From: Chitinophagaceae bacterium
GTDB taxonomy: Bacteria; Bacteroidota; Bacteroidia; Chitinophagales; Chitinophagaceae
NCBI GenBank assembly: GCA_016787085.1
Contig: JAEUVJ010000024.1
Span: 1-57,178, forward strand
Length of the DNA: 57,178 nucleotides
Direction of reading: 5' to 3'
In this document: positions 16,011-24,692 of the stretch, in pieces
How positions within the stretch are numbered: the stretch's first letter is position 1
How the letters are laid out: every line of letters starts with the position of its first letter
Notes under the pieces: model-generated
Database searches by the model: none
The model's input: only the letters and a program-made list of their open reading frames with translations
What the model was told of the DNA's origin: nothing
Translations under genes and position numbers: made by a program

Positions 16011-17876
16011 TCAATCAGGTTTGAATTCCCGTTCCCACTTTTCCCGGTCTGCATAACCAGGCTGTTCGGTCTTCTTCAATACCATATCATTGATCACCAG
16101 GTAATCCATATCGGTAGCCATAAAGCAACGGTATGCATCATCCGGGGTGCATACCATCGGTTCGCCGCGTACATTGAAGCTGGTATTTATTAAAACAGCA
16201 TAACCTGTCTTTTCTTTGAATGCCTGCAGCAATTGCCAGAAAGCAGGATTGGTCTCCCGATGAACGGTTTGCACTCTTGCTGAAAAATCAAGATGCGTCA
16301 CAGCCGGTATATCACTTCGTTCCTGGTGTAGTTTTTCCCGCATACTCATTTGATGATAGCCGGAAGGTAGCGGTTTTCTTCTTTGTTCAATGATGTCAGC
16401 GACCAGCAGCATATAAGGTGATGTGCAGGGCAGGTCGAAATAATTGGTTGCTTCTTCTGCCAGCACGGAAGGAGCAAAAGGCCGGAAGCTCTCGCGGTGT
16501 TTTATTTTCAGGTTGAGTTTTTGCTGCATTTCTTTATTTCTCGCATCGGCAAGAATGCTTCGGTTGCCTAATGCACGGGGGCCAAACTCCATTCTTCCGC
16601 GGAACCACCCGATCACCTGTCCGCCGGCAAGCCAGGCGGCCACTTCCTGGCAGAGCGTTTCAAAATTCTCTTGTTGATGGTAAACAGCTTTGTGTTTTTT
16701 TAGGGAACGAATGATCTCTTTGTTATCATAGTCAGGACCAAGATAAAATCCGTGAAGCGGTATTTTTTCTTTTGGTACGGTACGCGGTTCTTCGAAATAG
16801 TTATAGTGCACCATTTGTGCTGCTCCCAGCGAGCCGCCTGCATCACCCGAAGCCGGTTGAATGAAAACGTCTTTGAATATCTTTTCCCTGATGATCTTTC
16901 CGTTTGCCACGCAATTCAATGCCACGCCTCCGGATAAACACAGGTAGTCAGCCCCGGTGATGCGTTTGGCTTCTTTGACCATATTGAGTACGATCTCTTC
17001 CGTCACCTGCTGGATGGCATAAGCGAGGTCACACTGTACTTGTTCAGGCTGGCCATCCGGCGGAACGGCAGGAAAACCGAACAACTGCTCCCATTTTTTT
17101 TCTTTGATCATCTTTAACCCGGTAGCATAATTAAAATAATCCTGGTTCAGCCAGATAGAGCCGTCTTCTTTGATGGAAACGAGATGCTCTTTGATCAGGG
17201 CAATGAATTGTTGTGTGCGGGAGGAGTGGGGATCGCCGTAGGGCGCCAGGCCCATCAGTTTATACTCGCCGGAGTTCACCCTGAACCCGAGATAATAAGT
17301 AAATGAGGAATAGAGTAAACCAACAGAATGAGGGAACCGCATTTCTTTCAGCAAGGTGATCTCAGTTCCCTTTCCATGGCAGATAGTAGCAGTAGCCCAT
17401 TCACCTACGCCATCTATGCTGAGTATGGCGGCCTCTTCAAACGGAGATGAGTAAAAAGCGCTGGCTGCATGGGAAAAATGATGTTCCGAAAAAAGCAGCT
17501 TTAGTTTCTTTTTCTCATACTGGCCTGCTTCTTTCAGTCCTTCACGGATCATTTTTTTCAGGAACATCTTTTCCCTGATCCATACCGGTATGGCTTTGCA
17601 AAAAGAAATAAGTCCTTTGGGAGAGAACGCATAATAGGTTTCCAGCAACCGTTCAAACTTCAGCAAAGGCTTATCATAAAAAACAACGGCATCCAGTTCA
17701 TCAATAGTGATGCCTGCATGATCAAGACAATACCGGATGGCGTTGACTGGAAAATCAGGCGTATGTTTTTTGCGGGTGAATCTTTCTTCCTGTGCGGCGG
17801 CCACGGGCTCTCCGTTGATCAGCAGGGTAGCTGCCGCATCATGATAAAATGCAGAGATGCCAAGAATTGCCTTCAT
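16011..17876 (-). CDS. Carbamoyltransferase, NodU/CmcH/TobZ type
   Basis: The protein has 621 residues, full length for the family. The N-terminal Kae1-like domain starts M-K-A-I-L-G-I-S-A-F-Y-H-D and has S-E-H-H-F-S-H-A-A at 130-138 with the metal-binding His residues, then S-I-D-G-V-G-E-W and L-S-G-G-V-A-L-N-C-V-A-N. The C-terminal YrdC-like domain shows G-R-M-E-F-G-P-R-A-L-G-N-R-S-I and N-T-S-F-N-V-R-G-E-P. The enzyme makes carbamoyl-adenylate from carbamoyl phosphate and ATP and moves the carbamoyl group to a hydroxyl on a small molecule or sugar. It heads the DUF5989-SxtJ cassette. The acceptor is unknown; a sugar of the nearby exopolysaccharide is possible but only a guess. Confidence 0.9.
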   Translation of the reverse strand: MKAILGISAFYHDAAATLLINGEPVAAAQEERFTRKKHTPDFPVNAIRYCLDHAGITIDELDAVVFYDKPLLKFERLLETYYAFSPKGLISFCKAIPVWIREKMFLKKMIREGLKEAGQYEKKKLKLLFSEHHFSHAASAFYSSPFEEAAILSIDGVGEWATATICHGKGTEITLLKEMRFPHSVGLLYSSFTYYLGFRVNSGEYKLMGLAPYGDPHSSRTQQFIALIKEHLVSIKEDGSIWLNQDYFNYATGLKMIKEKKWEQLFGFPAVPPDGQPEQVQCDLAYAIQQVTEEIVLNMVKEAKRITGADYLCLSGGVALNCVANGKIIREKIFKDVFIQPASGDAGGSLGAAQMVHYNYFEEPRTVPKEKIPLHGFYLGPDYDNKEIIRSLKKHKAVYHQQENFETLCQEVAAWLAGGQVIGWFRGRMEFGPRALGNRSILADARNKEMQQKLNLKIKHRESFRPFAPSVLAEEATNYFDLPCTSPYMLLVADIIEQRRKPLPSGYHQMSMREKLHQERSDIPAVTHLDFSARVQTVHRETNPAFWQLLQAFKEKTGYAVLINTSFNVRGEPMVCTPDDAYRCFMATDMDYLVINDMVLKKTEQPGYADREKWEREFKPD

Positions 17877-17955
17877 GTATGTTTTTTGTTTATCCGCAAT
17901 AGAAAGAATGAAGATAATGATTCAGGGGATTGAAAAGCAGCCAGCGATGATCAAT

Positions 17956-17986
17956 AAAAAAGCCGTCCCGCCTTAGGCGGGACGGC
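17956..17986 (-). terminator. Rho-independent terminator after the M14 peptidase gene
   Basis: The arms gccgtcccgcc (17962-17972) and ggcgggacggc (17976-17986) pair perfectly over 11 bp with a 3-base loop. On the minus strand a run of six T residues follows (17956-17961). It separates the M14 gene from the carbamoyltransferase cassette. Confidence 0.85.
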
Positions 17987-18000
17987 TTTGTATAAGTTTT

Positions 18001-19191
18001 TTAAGGGTAGCTTTTCATAGTTGTATAAGCTGGCCCATCCGGCATACCACTGCTTTCGGCCTCCGGGCAAAAGTTGGCAAGGAATATATCTTTAATGGCA
18101 GCCGCAAATAATTCTGTTTGTCTTTGTTCAGCAAGACGGCGGCTGACTGTTGAATGGTCTGATGATCGCTTATATCCCGGGTATTCGATCGTAATGACAC
18201 GCATCGCATCCCTGTTCTTCAAAGAATCTTTCTCATTGACGATAGCGGTAGATCCCCATGTGCCGAGAGATACACCGCTTCCTCTTTTGGCGTTCAGCAC
18301 GGAGCCGGTCATATTTCTTTTCTGCAGAAAACCCGCCGGTGATGGCCTGGGATCTTTATAGTACAGTGCGGTCGGTGACCTGTCCGGTTTATTGCCTGCA
18401 ACATTGCCACCCCGCTGGTGAATGAATGAGGCCATACCGATAGCGAGGATACTGTCAGTAGTATAGCCGAGGGCGAGGCCATGCTGATCGGTACGCGGAT
18501 CCGCATATATACCTCCGTAGCTGGTGTCCCTGATAGCATGAATATTGGCGATCCTTTGTGGTTTGAACAAATGGATCAGTTGTAACAGCAACCGGTTCTC
18601 CTGTTCGATCTTCCGGCCCGCATGATCGGTAGCATTTTCTTCATCAAACGCTTTTCCGGGCGATGGCATCTGCCTGTTGGGATCTATGGCTCCTGTATGG
18701 GAGTAGCGGCCGATATTGGAAGTGCCGCCGATCTGCGCAGGTTCACTCATTGCTTTGAATGCATTGTCAGGAAATAAAGCAGGAACGATGATCACGGAAT
18801 AATAAGGTTGCTCTCCATGCAGTAACCCATTCAGCAGCCAGTAGGCTACATCAATAGATGAAAGCTCTGAGCCATGCACACCGGCTATCACCAGCGCTTT
18901 CAATGGGCTGCTGCCGGGAATATAGTAAGCATTTATTTTTCTGCCTTCTTTTGACTCACCAAGAAGAAATGCCGTATTTCTTTTCTCCTGTATAACCATT
19001 TCGAGATCTTTCAATGAGTAGGATGACCGGTACAGGTTACTGTTGCCTTCAATAACGGAGGCAAAGGAAGGAATACCTGTAGTGGTGTCAGTATCGCCTG
19101 TATTTTTATTAACGCTAATGCTGTTCTCTTTACCTGCAGCGAAGAGCAGGGTACAGGCAACAAGGGTCACTATGAATATGAACCATTTCAT
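18001..19191 (-). CDS. Secreted M14 family zinc carboxypeptidase
   Basis: The protein has 396 residues with a signal peptide (about 1-19). The M14 zinc ligands are visible: G-V-H-G-S-E-L with His106 and Glu109, and the third ligand in I-A-N-I-H-A about 115 residues further on; the catalytic glutamate is probably in V-I-T-I-E-Y-P near residue 340. Substrate-side features include P-N-R-Q-M-P. It is larger than the E. coli murein-peptide amidase MpaA but similar in pattern. It should act on peptides in the periplasm, perhaps cell-wall peptides. The gene is followed by a strong terminator and preceded by the OmpA-family gene at 54 bases. Confidence 0.8.
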   Translation of the reverse strand: MKWFIFIVTLVACTLLFAAGKENSISVNKNTGDTDTTTGIPSFASVIEGNSNLYRSSYSLKDLEMVIQEKRNTAFLLGESKEGRKINAYYIPGSSPLKALVIAGVHGSELSSIDVAYWLLNGLLHGEQPYYSVIIVPALFPDNAFKAMSEPAQIGGTSNIGRYSHTGAIDPNRQMPSPGKAFDEENATDHAGRKIEQENRLLLQLIHLFKPQRIANIHAIRDTSYGGIYADPRTDQHGLALGYTTDSILAIGMASFIHQRGGNVAGNKPDRSPTALYYKDPRPSPAGFLQKRNMTGSVLNAKRGSGVSLGTWGSTAIVNEKDSLKNRDAMRVITIEYPGYKRSSDHSTVSRRLAEQRQTELFAAAIKDIFLANFCPEAESSGMPDGPAYTTMKSYP

Positions 19192-19245
19192 ACAACTTTC
19201 ATGAATAAGGTTTGTGCCGGCAGCGTTTGGCTGCGGGGAATGAGA

Positions 19246-20544
19246 TTACAGTTTAATGAATTCTACCCTGCGGTTGGCCGCCTTGCCTTCTTTTGTTTTA
19301 TTATCAGCAATGGGTTGCGTTTCGCCTTTGCCTTCTGTTTCTATCCTGGATGCGTCAATACCAAACTCACCGGCAAGCAGGTCTTTTACCGCGGCGGCTC
19401 TTTTCTTTGATAATTCCATATTGGCATTGTCATCGCCGTCGCTGCTGGTGTGGCCGATCACTTTTATCTTCAGCCCGGCATTATCTTTCAATACACCGGC
19501 TATTTCTTTTACCACGCCATATGATTCAGGTTTTATCACAGCGCTTTGAAAATCGAAAAGGATACCGGTGGTAGAGAATTTCCCTTCTTCTACCAGTTTG
19601 TGCCTGGTATCGGGTTTACCGGTAGCCACTTTGATATTGCCGAGATAGAAACCCAGTTCATCGTCATTGTAGCTGGAGGTTGTCAGTTTAAAGTATAACT
19701 GGTTAAAAATATATTTGGTAGCAAGCGCTTTGGGCAGATCATATTTCTTCTCTCCGTTTACCCATACCCTGAAGCGGGAACCCTGCACCTGTACGGCCAC
19801 ATGCGACACTTTGCCGTAGAATTTTTCAAGATTGGCGAACTCCTGCTGGTCGGATGTAAATGTTCTCCTGTTATCCGTGGCAGCGTAGATAGCAGTATAA
19901 GTAGTATTTCCCGCTCCGAGTCGCAGCAGCACTTCTCCTGCCTGGTATTTGGAAGGATAGTCGAGGAATTTATTATCTGTAGTAGAATCTTCTGAACTGG
20001 ACAAAAAACCAAAAGAGAACATCGGATAAGTATAGCCGGTGTTCTTCATATGGAAAATGATATCAAATTCCATGGTGAAGTTTTCCGAGAAAAGTTTTTT
20101 GTTACCGGTCAGGTAAGAGGAATTCTCGTACATCCGCAGCCATTTGCCGGGATAGCTGTTCAGGGTGACCACTTCTCCCTTGCCACCGGTATTCCAGAGC
20201 AGCGGGAATTCCCCGATCTCATCCTGCTGAAAATCTTCCGTGTAAATGATAGAATCGCCGGGTATAAAATCAAAACGGGAATAGCTTTTTATCGCATTAT
20301 CTTCTTCTGCTTTTGTGGCAACAGGTTCTTTTGCCGATGGTTTAGATGTAGATGTTTCGCCCGCAGGAGACGGTGTGCTCTTGCCTTCTGCTTTGTCAAG
20401 CGTCTTGTCTATTTCATTATCTATTTTTTTGTCTGCACGGTCTTTTGCCTTATTCTTTACTTTATTGAGAATGCCATTGAATTGCGCTTGTGCAAAGAAG
20501 CCGCCGGCCAGCAGCAGCACAATAAGGAATATCCTTTTCGTCAT
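19246..20544 (-). CDS. OmpA family protein with ConA-like middle domain
   Basis: The protein has 432 residues. Signal peptide about 1-20 (ends A-Q-A-Q). Residues about 25-90 are charged and likely coiled, with alternating Lys and Asp. The middle (about 95-310) has beta-strand patterns like laminin-G/concanavalin-A folds: W-L-R-M-Y-E-N-S-S-Y, F-T-M-E-F-D-I-I-F-H and G-S-R-F-R-V-W-V-N-G-E-K. The last 110 residues form an OmpA-like peptidoglycan-binding domain: V-I-G-H-T-S-S-D-G ... S-K-K-R-A-A-A-V ... G-K-G-E-T-Q-P ... A-N-R-R-V-E-F. It should tie the outer membrane to the wall. A weak -7-like TACCTTGC lies 17 bases upstream. Confidence 0.85.
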   Translation of the reverse strand: MTKRIFLIVLLLAGGFFAQAQFNGILNKVKNKAKDRADKKIDNEIDKTLDKAEGKSTPSPAGETSTSKPSAKEPVATKAEEDNAIKSYSRFDFIPGDSIIYTEDFQQDEIGEFPLLWNTGGKGEVVTLNSYPGKWLRMYENSSYLTGNKKLFSENFTMEFDIIFHMKNTGYTYPMFSFGFLSSSEDSTTDNKFLDYPSKYQAGEVLLRLGAGNTTYTAIYAATDNRRTFTSDQQEFANLEKFYGKVSHVAVQVQGSRFRVWVNGEKKYDLPKALATKYIFNQLYFKLTTSSYNDDELGFYLGNIKVATGKPDTRHKLVEEGKFSTTGILFDFQSAVIKPESYGVVKEIAGVLKDNAGLKIKVIGHTSSDGDDNANMELSKKRAAAVKDLLAGEFGIDASRIETEGKGETQPIADNKTKEGKAANRRVEFIKL

Positions 20545-20678
20545 AGTTTTTGATTTTGACGCAAGGTATTCCTGCTGTTTTGGGTAAAGAACCGGTCAAT
20601 GCATGAATTGGACGAAGAAGGGAATGAACTGGAGGTTTTTTAAAAGGGGATATGGAGAAAGCGAATGAACAGGGATCA

Positions 20679-21800
20679 TTATTCTGATGCCCTGATGCTG
20701 ACAACGGTTTTGGAAGGATCTAATAGTTCCTTTTGCCGGGTGGGATCAATGCGAACTTCGAATCGCGGTGTACTCATGGGTGAGGGGACCAGTAACAGGT
20801 CCATATTGGAATAAAGGGGAAAGTCTTTTGTGATCTCCAGTTTGCCGACGGTGGCCCAGGAAGAGTCGGTGCTGACTGAACGGATCAGGCCTACTTTCTT
20901 TTCCCCGAACATGATCTCGGCGTTGCTTCTGGGTGTGTAGTTAACCGCTGCCGGCGACAGGCGATACGTATAAGCGATGACTTCGGGTTCGCCGGCATTT
21001 TCTTTTAGATTCGCATGCCGGGAAACCAACTGGATCATTTGCTGGTACTGTATATCATGGCCGTGCTCTGTTTCGCAATTGACATAGCGGATACCTTTTT
21101 CCCCGCAATAGATACTCAGTGAGCCATCCTTTTTTGCATTATCGTTGTCCTGGAAGATCGTATTGTATTTATCATCGGCGAGACGCTGGTATAAGGCACT
21201 ATCTGTGGTCAGAAATATATCATCGGGATCTTCTTCCTGGTTTATATAAAGCCGTTTGGCATCTTTCTCCCGGATATTGCCGGGAAGAAAACTGTTGATG
21301 GAGAATTTGCCATTGGTATTATTGTGCAGGGCAATGATACACCTGGGAGTCTCCGGTATCAATTGCAGTATCCTGTTGGCAAATTTTTCGATCTCATCAA
21401 CTGCCCGGGTGCTGACCTTGCCAAACATGGTAAGAGTTTGTATAATGCCTACTCTTGAAAACATCCTGTTCGGGTCGAATGTATAATACTTCCCATCCAG
21501 CCTGAACTTAATATTCCGTGTTTTATAATTTTCAATTTTGATCAGCAGCCCGGATTCTATTTCGAGCAATCTTTTGGCAGCATTGACAGAAGTGATCTCA
21601 TCATCATGCACATTGACATAGACAATGTCTTTCTCTTTTCCGTACTGAAAGGTCTTGATCTGTATAGTGCGGTCGCCTAATTTATGGAAGATGGTATTGA
21701 TGAGAGGACTATTGGGCTGTATGACCACCTTTCGCATACTGGTTTGAGCAGCCATTACCTGGCTGACAAACAAAAGAATAACTGACCAATGTTTTTTTTG
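20679..21800 (-). CDS. Secreted protein of unknown function with peptidase-like motifs
   Basis: From the ATG at 21800 the protein has 373 residues and a clean signal peptide (about 1-18, ending V-M-A-A-Q); longer readings lack that. Conserved-looking features: N-V-H-D-D-E-I-T-S near residue 65, D-P-N-R-M-F-S near 105, A-L-H-N-N-T-N-G near 170, and Y-V-N-C-E-T-E-H-G-H near 255. This pattern of His, Asp, Glu and a late E-x-x-x-G-H is reminiscent of metal-dependent amidases or carboxypeptidases, but I could not place it in a named family. It lies between the OmpA gene and the exopolysaccharide cluster, same strand, and could belong with either. Confidence 0.6.
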   Translation of the reverse strand, partial: QKKHWSVILLFVSQVMAAQTSMRKVVIQPNSPLINTIFHKLGDRTIQIKTFQYGKEKDIVYVNVHDDEITSVNAAKRLLEIESGLLIKIENYKTRNIKFRLDGKYYTFDPNRMFSRVGIIQTLTMFGKVSTRAVDEIEKFANRILQLIPETPRCIIALHNNTNGKFSINSFLPGNIREKDAKRLYINQEEDPDDIFLTTDSALYQRLADDKYNTIFQDNDNAKKDGSLSIYCGEKGIRYVNCETEHGHDIQYQQMIQLVSRHANLKENAGEPEVIAYTYRLSPAAVNYTPRSNAEIMFGEKKVGLIRSVSTDSSWATVGKLEITKDFPLYSNMDLLLVPSPMSTPRFEVRIDPTRQKELLDPSKTVVSIRASE

Positions 21801-21969
21801 CATTGCGGGCATCATCAAAATATGCACCAAGTTAAATACCAACGATTGAAATTTCACCGGTTGGCTGGCGTATTTTGACAATTAGCTTGCCTGTGTGAAT
21901 AAAATGAGAAAAACTACTTGGCGGGCTATGGTAAAAAGGACAAATTTTTATTTAAACATATGTCAACTC

Positions 21970-23358
21970 TCAATAGGCGTTTTTCTCGCCTTTGGCCATG
22001 TTAAAAGCGGTCATCAGGATGACCCTTGTGTCTAACCACAGGCTCCAGTTCTCTAAATACCAGAGGTCATATTGTACCCTGTCATTCATATCTTTTACTG
22101 TTCTTGTTTCACCCCGGTAACCGTTGATCTGCGCCCATCCGGTAATACCCGGTTTCAGGAAATGGCGGATCATGTATTGTTTGATCAGTTTGGAATAGTC
22201 GTCCGTGTGTTTGAGCATGTGTGGTCTTGGTCCTACAATGCTCATGTCACTCATCAGCACGTTGAAGAATTGCGGTAGCTCATCAATATTCGTTTTACGC
22301 ATGAATTTGCCCATACGGGTGATGCGGTTATCGTTTTTGGTGGCCTGTTTCTGATCGGAATCCTTATTCACTTTCATGCTTCTGAACTTGATACAGTTGA
22401 ATATTTTCCCGTTCTTCCCGCTTCTTTGCTGTATGAAGAAGATAGGCCCTCTTGATTCGAGCCATATCAATAAAGAAATGAGGGGTACCAGCCATGACAA
22501 CACGAGCAAGATGATGAGCGAACTCACAATAATATCATACAGGCGTTTTTTGATACGGTTACCCACATCATCCAGCGGTTCTTTGCGCAAGGAAAGTACG
22601 GGCATGTCATTGAGGTAATCAATGTGCACCGGTTTCCGTATAAACTGGTTCAGGTCAGGGATGATGCGGAAACGGATACAGGCCTGGTCAGCCTGGCTGA
22701 TCAGTGAGTAAATGCCCTTTTGCTGTTCAGGAGATATGGTCGAGAATATTTCTGTTACATTGTACTGTTTGGATGTTTCAATAACATTGTCGAGCCCGCT
22801 GATGATAGGATAATGTGAAAGCTCATTAACGTTACGTTCTTCTTCACAAAAACCGACGATCTCCGTTTTGACAGGCTCCTGTTCAAGATAGGTGGCTAAG
22901 CGTTTGGCGCTTTCATTATAGCCCAGTATCATTACTTTTCTTACGATATGATCTTTGTTCTGGAACAAGTGATGAAGCGCCAGGTGTACAAATCGGTTCA
23001 GCAAAAGGCTGATGGCAAATGATACAAGGACGCTGATGATAAAAAGTCTTGAGAGATCTGATTTGTAAAAGACAAGATAAAGCATGATAACACCCAGGAA
23101 GTAGGCGAAGGCCTGCATCGTATGTTTGGAGAACTTCTCAAACGAATAGATGTGTTTTTCATTATACACATTCATACCCCAGCTGATGCCGATCCAGGCT
23201 ACATTTCCAAAGAACCAGAAGTAGGTGTACTGCACTTTGTCCTCTGCAGGAATATGGTTCTCAAACATGAACTGGTTAATAACGAACACCGTGTTCAGGA
23301 CCAGCAGGTCGAGAATAACGAAACTGATCCGCAGTAATATGGCTAATCTCTGGTTCAT
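21970..23358 (-). CDS. Undecaprenyl-phosphate sugar-1-phosphate transferase (WcaJ/WbaP type)
   Basis: The protein has 462 residues. Four membrane helices lie in the first 135 residues, then a Rossmann-like CoA-binding-fold part (K-V-M-I-L-G-Y-N-E-S-A), a fifth membrane helix, and the C-terminal bacterial sugar-transferase domain with S-G-K-N-G-K-I-F-N-C-I-K-F-R-S-M, D-E-L-P-Q-F-F-N-V-L, S-I-V-G-P-R-P-H and P-G-I-T-G-W-A-Q-I-N-G-Y-R-G. It loads the first sugar phosphate, commonly glucose-1-phosphate, on undecaprenyl phosphate at the inner membrane. It is the last gene of the exopolysaccharide cluster as transcribed, although it acts first in the pathway. Confidence 0.92.
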   Translation of the reverse strand: MNQRLAILLRISFVILDLLVLNTVFVINQFMFENHIPAEDKVQYTYFWFFGNVAWIGISWGMNVYNEKHIYSFEKFSKHTMQAFAYFLGVIMLYLVFYKSDLSRLFIISVLVSFAISLLLNRFVHLALHHLFQNKDHIVRKVMILGYNESAKRLATYLEQEPVKTEIVGFCEEERNVNELSHYPIISGLDNVIETSKQYNVTEIFSTISPEQQKGIYSLISQADQACIRFRIIPDLNQFIRKPVHIDYLNDMPVLSLRKEPLDDVGNRIKKRLYDIIVSSLIILLVLSWLVPLISLLIWLESRGPIFFIQQRSGKNGKIFNCIKFRSMKVNKDSDQKQATKNDNRITRMGKFMRKTNIDELPQFFNVLMSDMSIVGPRPHMLKHTDDYSKLIKQYMIRHFLKPGITGWAQINGYRGETRTVKDMNDRVQYDLWYLENWSLWLDTRVILMTAFNMAKGEKNAY

Positions 23359-23397
23359 AAATTTCTTCGTGGTTGTTTTACCTGAATTATCAAATCA

Positions 23398-24681
23398 TCA
23401 TTCGGATATGGCGGGTTGTTCTTTCGGATGGGAAGCTAATGCCGTGGCCTGCCCGGCAGTAAGTCCCTGCCGTGTTCTTACTTTCTCCTGCCCGGTTCGT
23501 ATTTTTAATACCTGTTTATAGAAATTCACCAGCTTTGTCTTTTCATAATCCCATGACAGCTCAGTGATGATGCGGTGGTATCCATATTCGCCCATTTCTT
23601 TTCTCGCTTTTTCATTGTCTAACAGCCAGGTGATCTTTTCCGCAAAATCTTTTGTGTCAGTATTGGTGGCATACAAAGAAGCTTTCAGCGCAGACACCCT
23701 TCCTTCTTTCAGGTCATATTGTACAATCGCTTTTTTCAGGGCCATATACTCCATGATCTTGTTCATGGTAGAAAGATTGTTCATGACTGTCGGCTTATCG
23801 GGATTGACACAGACATCGGCTGTATTGAGTACATCTACCAGTGTGGCATCGTCCACCCGGCCGTAGAAGTCAACATATTCAGTAAGTCCCATTTCTTCCG
23901 ACAGCTTCTTCAGTTTTTCTACATCTGTACCGCCTCCTACAATAGCGAACTGAACATCCTGTCTTTGCTGTATGATATGTTTGGCCGATTCCAGCAGCAG
24001 GTCAATACCTTCCTGTTCACCGATAACGCCAACATACCCCACCAGGTATTTCCTTCCTTTTTTGTATTGCTCGTTACCGGGTGTCAGTTTCAGCCGGTCT
24101 AATTTTGGGCCGCTTCTTACTACGGTTACCTTTTCTGGTGGCATCTTGCCGCGGTTGATAGCGATCTCCCGGTAACTTTCATTGGTGGCAATACTATAAT
24201 TGGCCGACATAAAGGTCAGCCGCTCTGCCCACAACAGGAACCGGTAAAACATTCCTTTCTTATTGTATTTGGCGATATACAGTTCAGGATTGATATCGTG
24301 ATGGTCAAACACGTATTTAACACCGAAAAGTTTAAAGAACCAGGCGACGATAAATATCAGGTCCGGGGGATTACACCCTTGTATCACATGAAAGCGTTTT
24401 CTGAAATATATCTTCCAGCTCAGAAAGAATTCCCAGAAAAGGGCCGCGCAGTATTCCCGGATATACCCCATAGCGCCGCGGGCTTCCAATGGCAGCGGGT
24501 GGCGGTAGATATGGATACCGTTGATGCATTCATACGATTTTGTATATCCTTTCATCTTAGGACTGATGATGGATACCTCAGCGCCGTTTTCTTTCAGGGT
24601 GTTGGCTTCCTGCCATACCCTTCTGTCAAAAGGCAACGGAAGATTCTCCACAATTATCAGGATATGTTTTCCTTGGAACAT
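23398..24681 (-). CDS. Glycosyltransferase family 4 (WbuB-like)
   Basis: The protein has 427 residues with the GT-B layout: N-terminal acceptor domain starting I-L-I-I-V-E-N-L-P-L-P-F-D-R-R-V-W-Q-E-A, and the C-terminal donor domain with V-G-Y-V-G-V-I-G-E-Q-E-G-I-D and a conserved P-D-K-P-T-V-M-N-N-L-S-T-M-N-K-I-M-E-Y-M segment with the donor-binding glutamate. The closest pattern I know is the WbuB/L-fucosamine or N-acetylglucosamine type of transferase, but the sugar cannot be told from the sequence. It is 12 bases downstream of the AlgD-like gene. Confidence 0.88.
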   Translation of the reverse strand: MFQGKHILIIVENLPLPFDRRVWQEANTLKENGAEVSIISPKMKGYTKSYECINGIHIYRHPLPLEARGAMGYIREYCAALFWEFFLSWKIYFRKRFHVIQGCNPPDLIFIVAWFFKLFGVKYVFDHHDINPELYIAKYNKKGMFYRFLLWAERLTFMSANYSIATNESYREIAINRGKMPPEKVTVVRSGPKLDRLKLTPGNEQYKKGRKYLVGYVGVIGEQEGIDLLLESAKHIIQQRQDVQFAIVGGGTDVEKLKKLSEEMGLTEYVDFYGRVDDATLVDVLNTADVCVNPDKPTVMNNLSTMNKIMEYMALKKAIVQYDLKEGRVSALKASLYATNTDTKDFAEKITWLLDNEKARKEMGEYGYHRIITELSWDYEKTKLVNFYKQVLKIRTGQEKVRTRQGLTAGQATALASHPKEQPAISE

Positions 24682-24692
24682 AGGGGGTTGTT

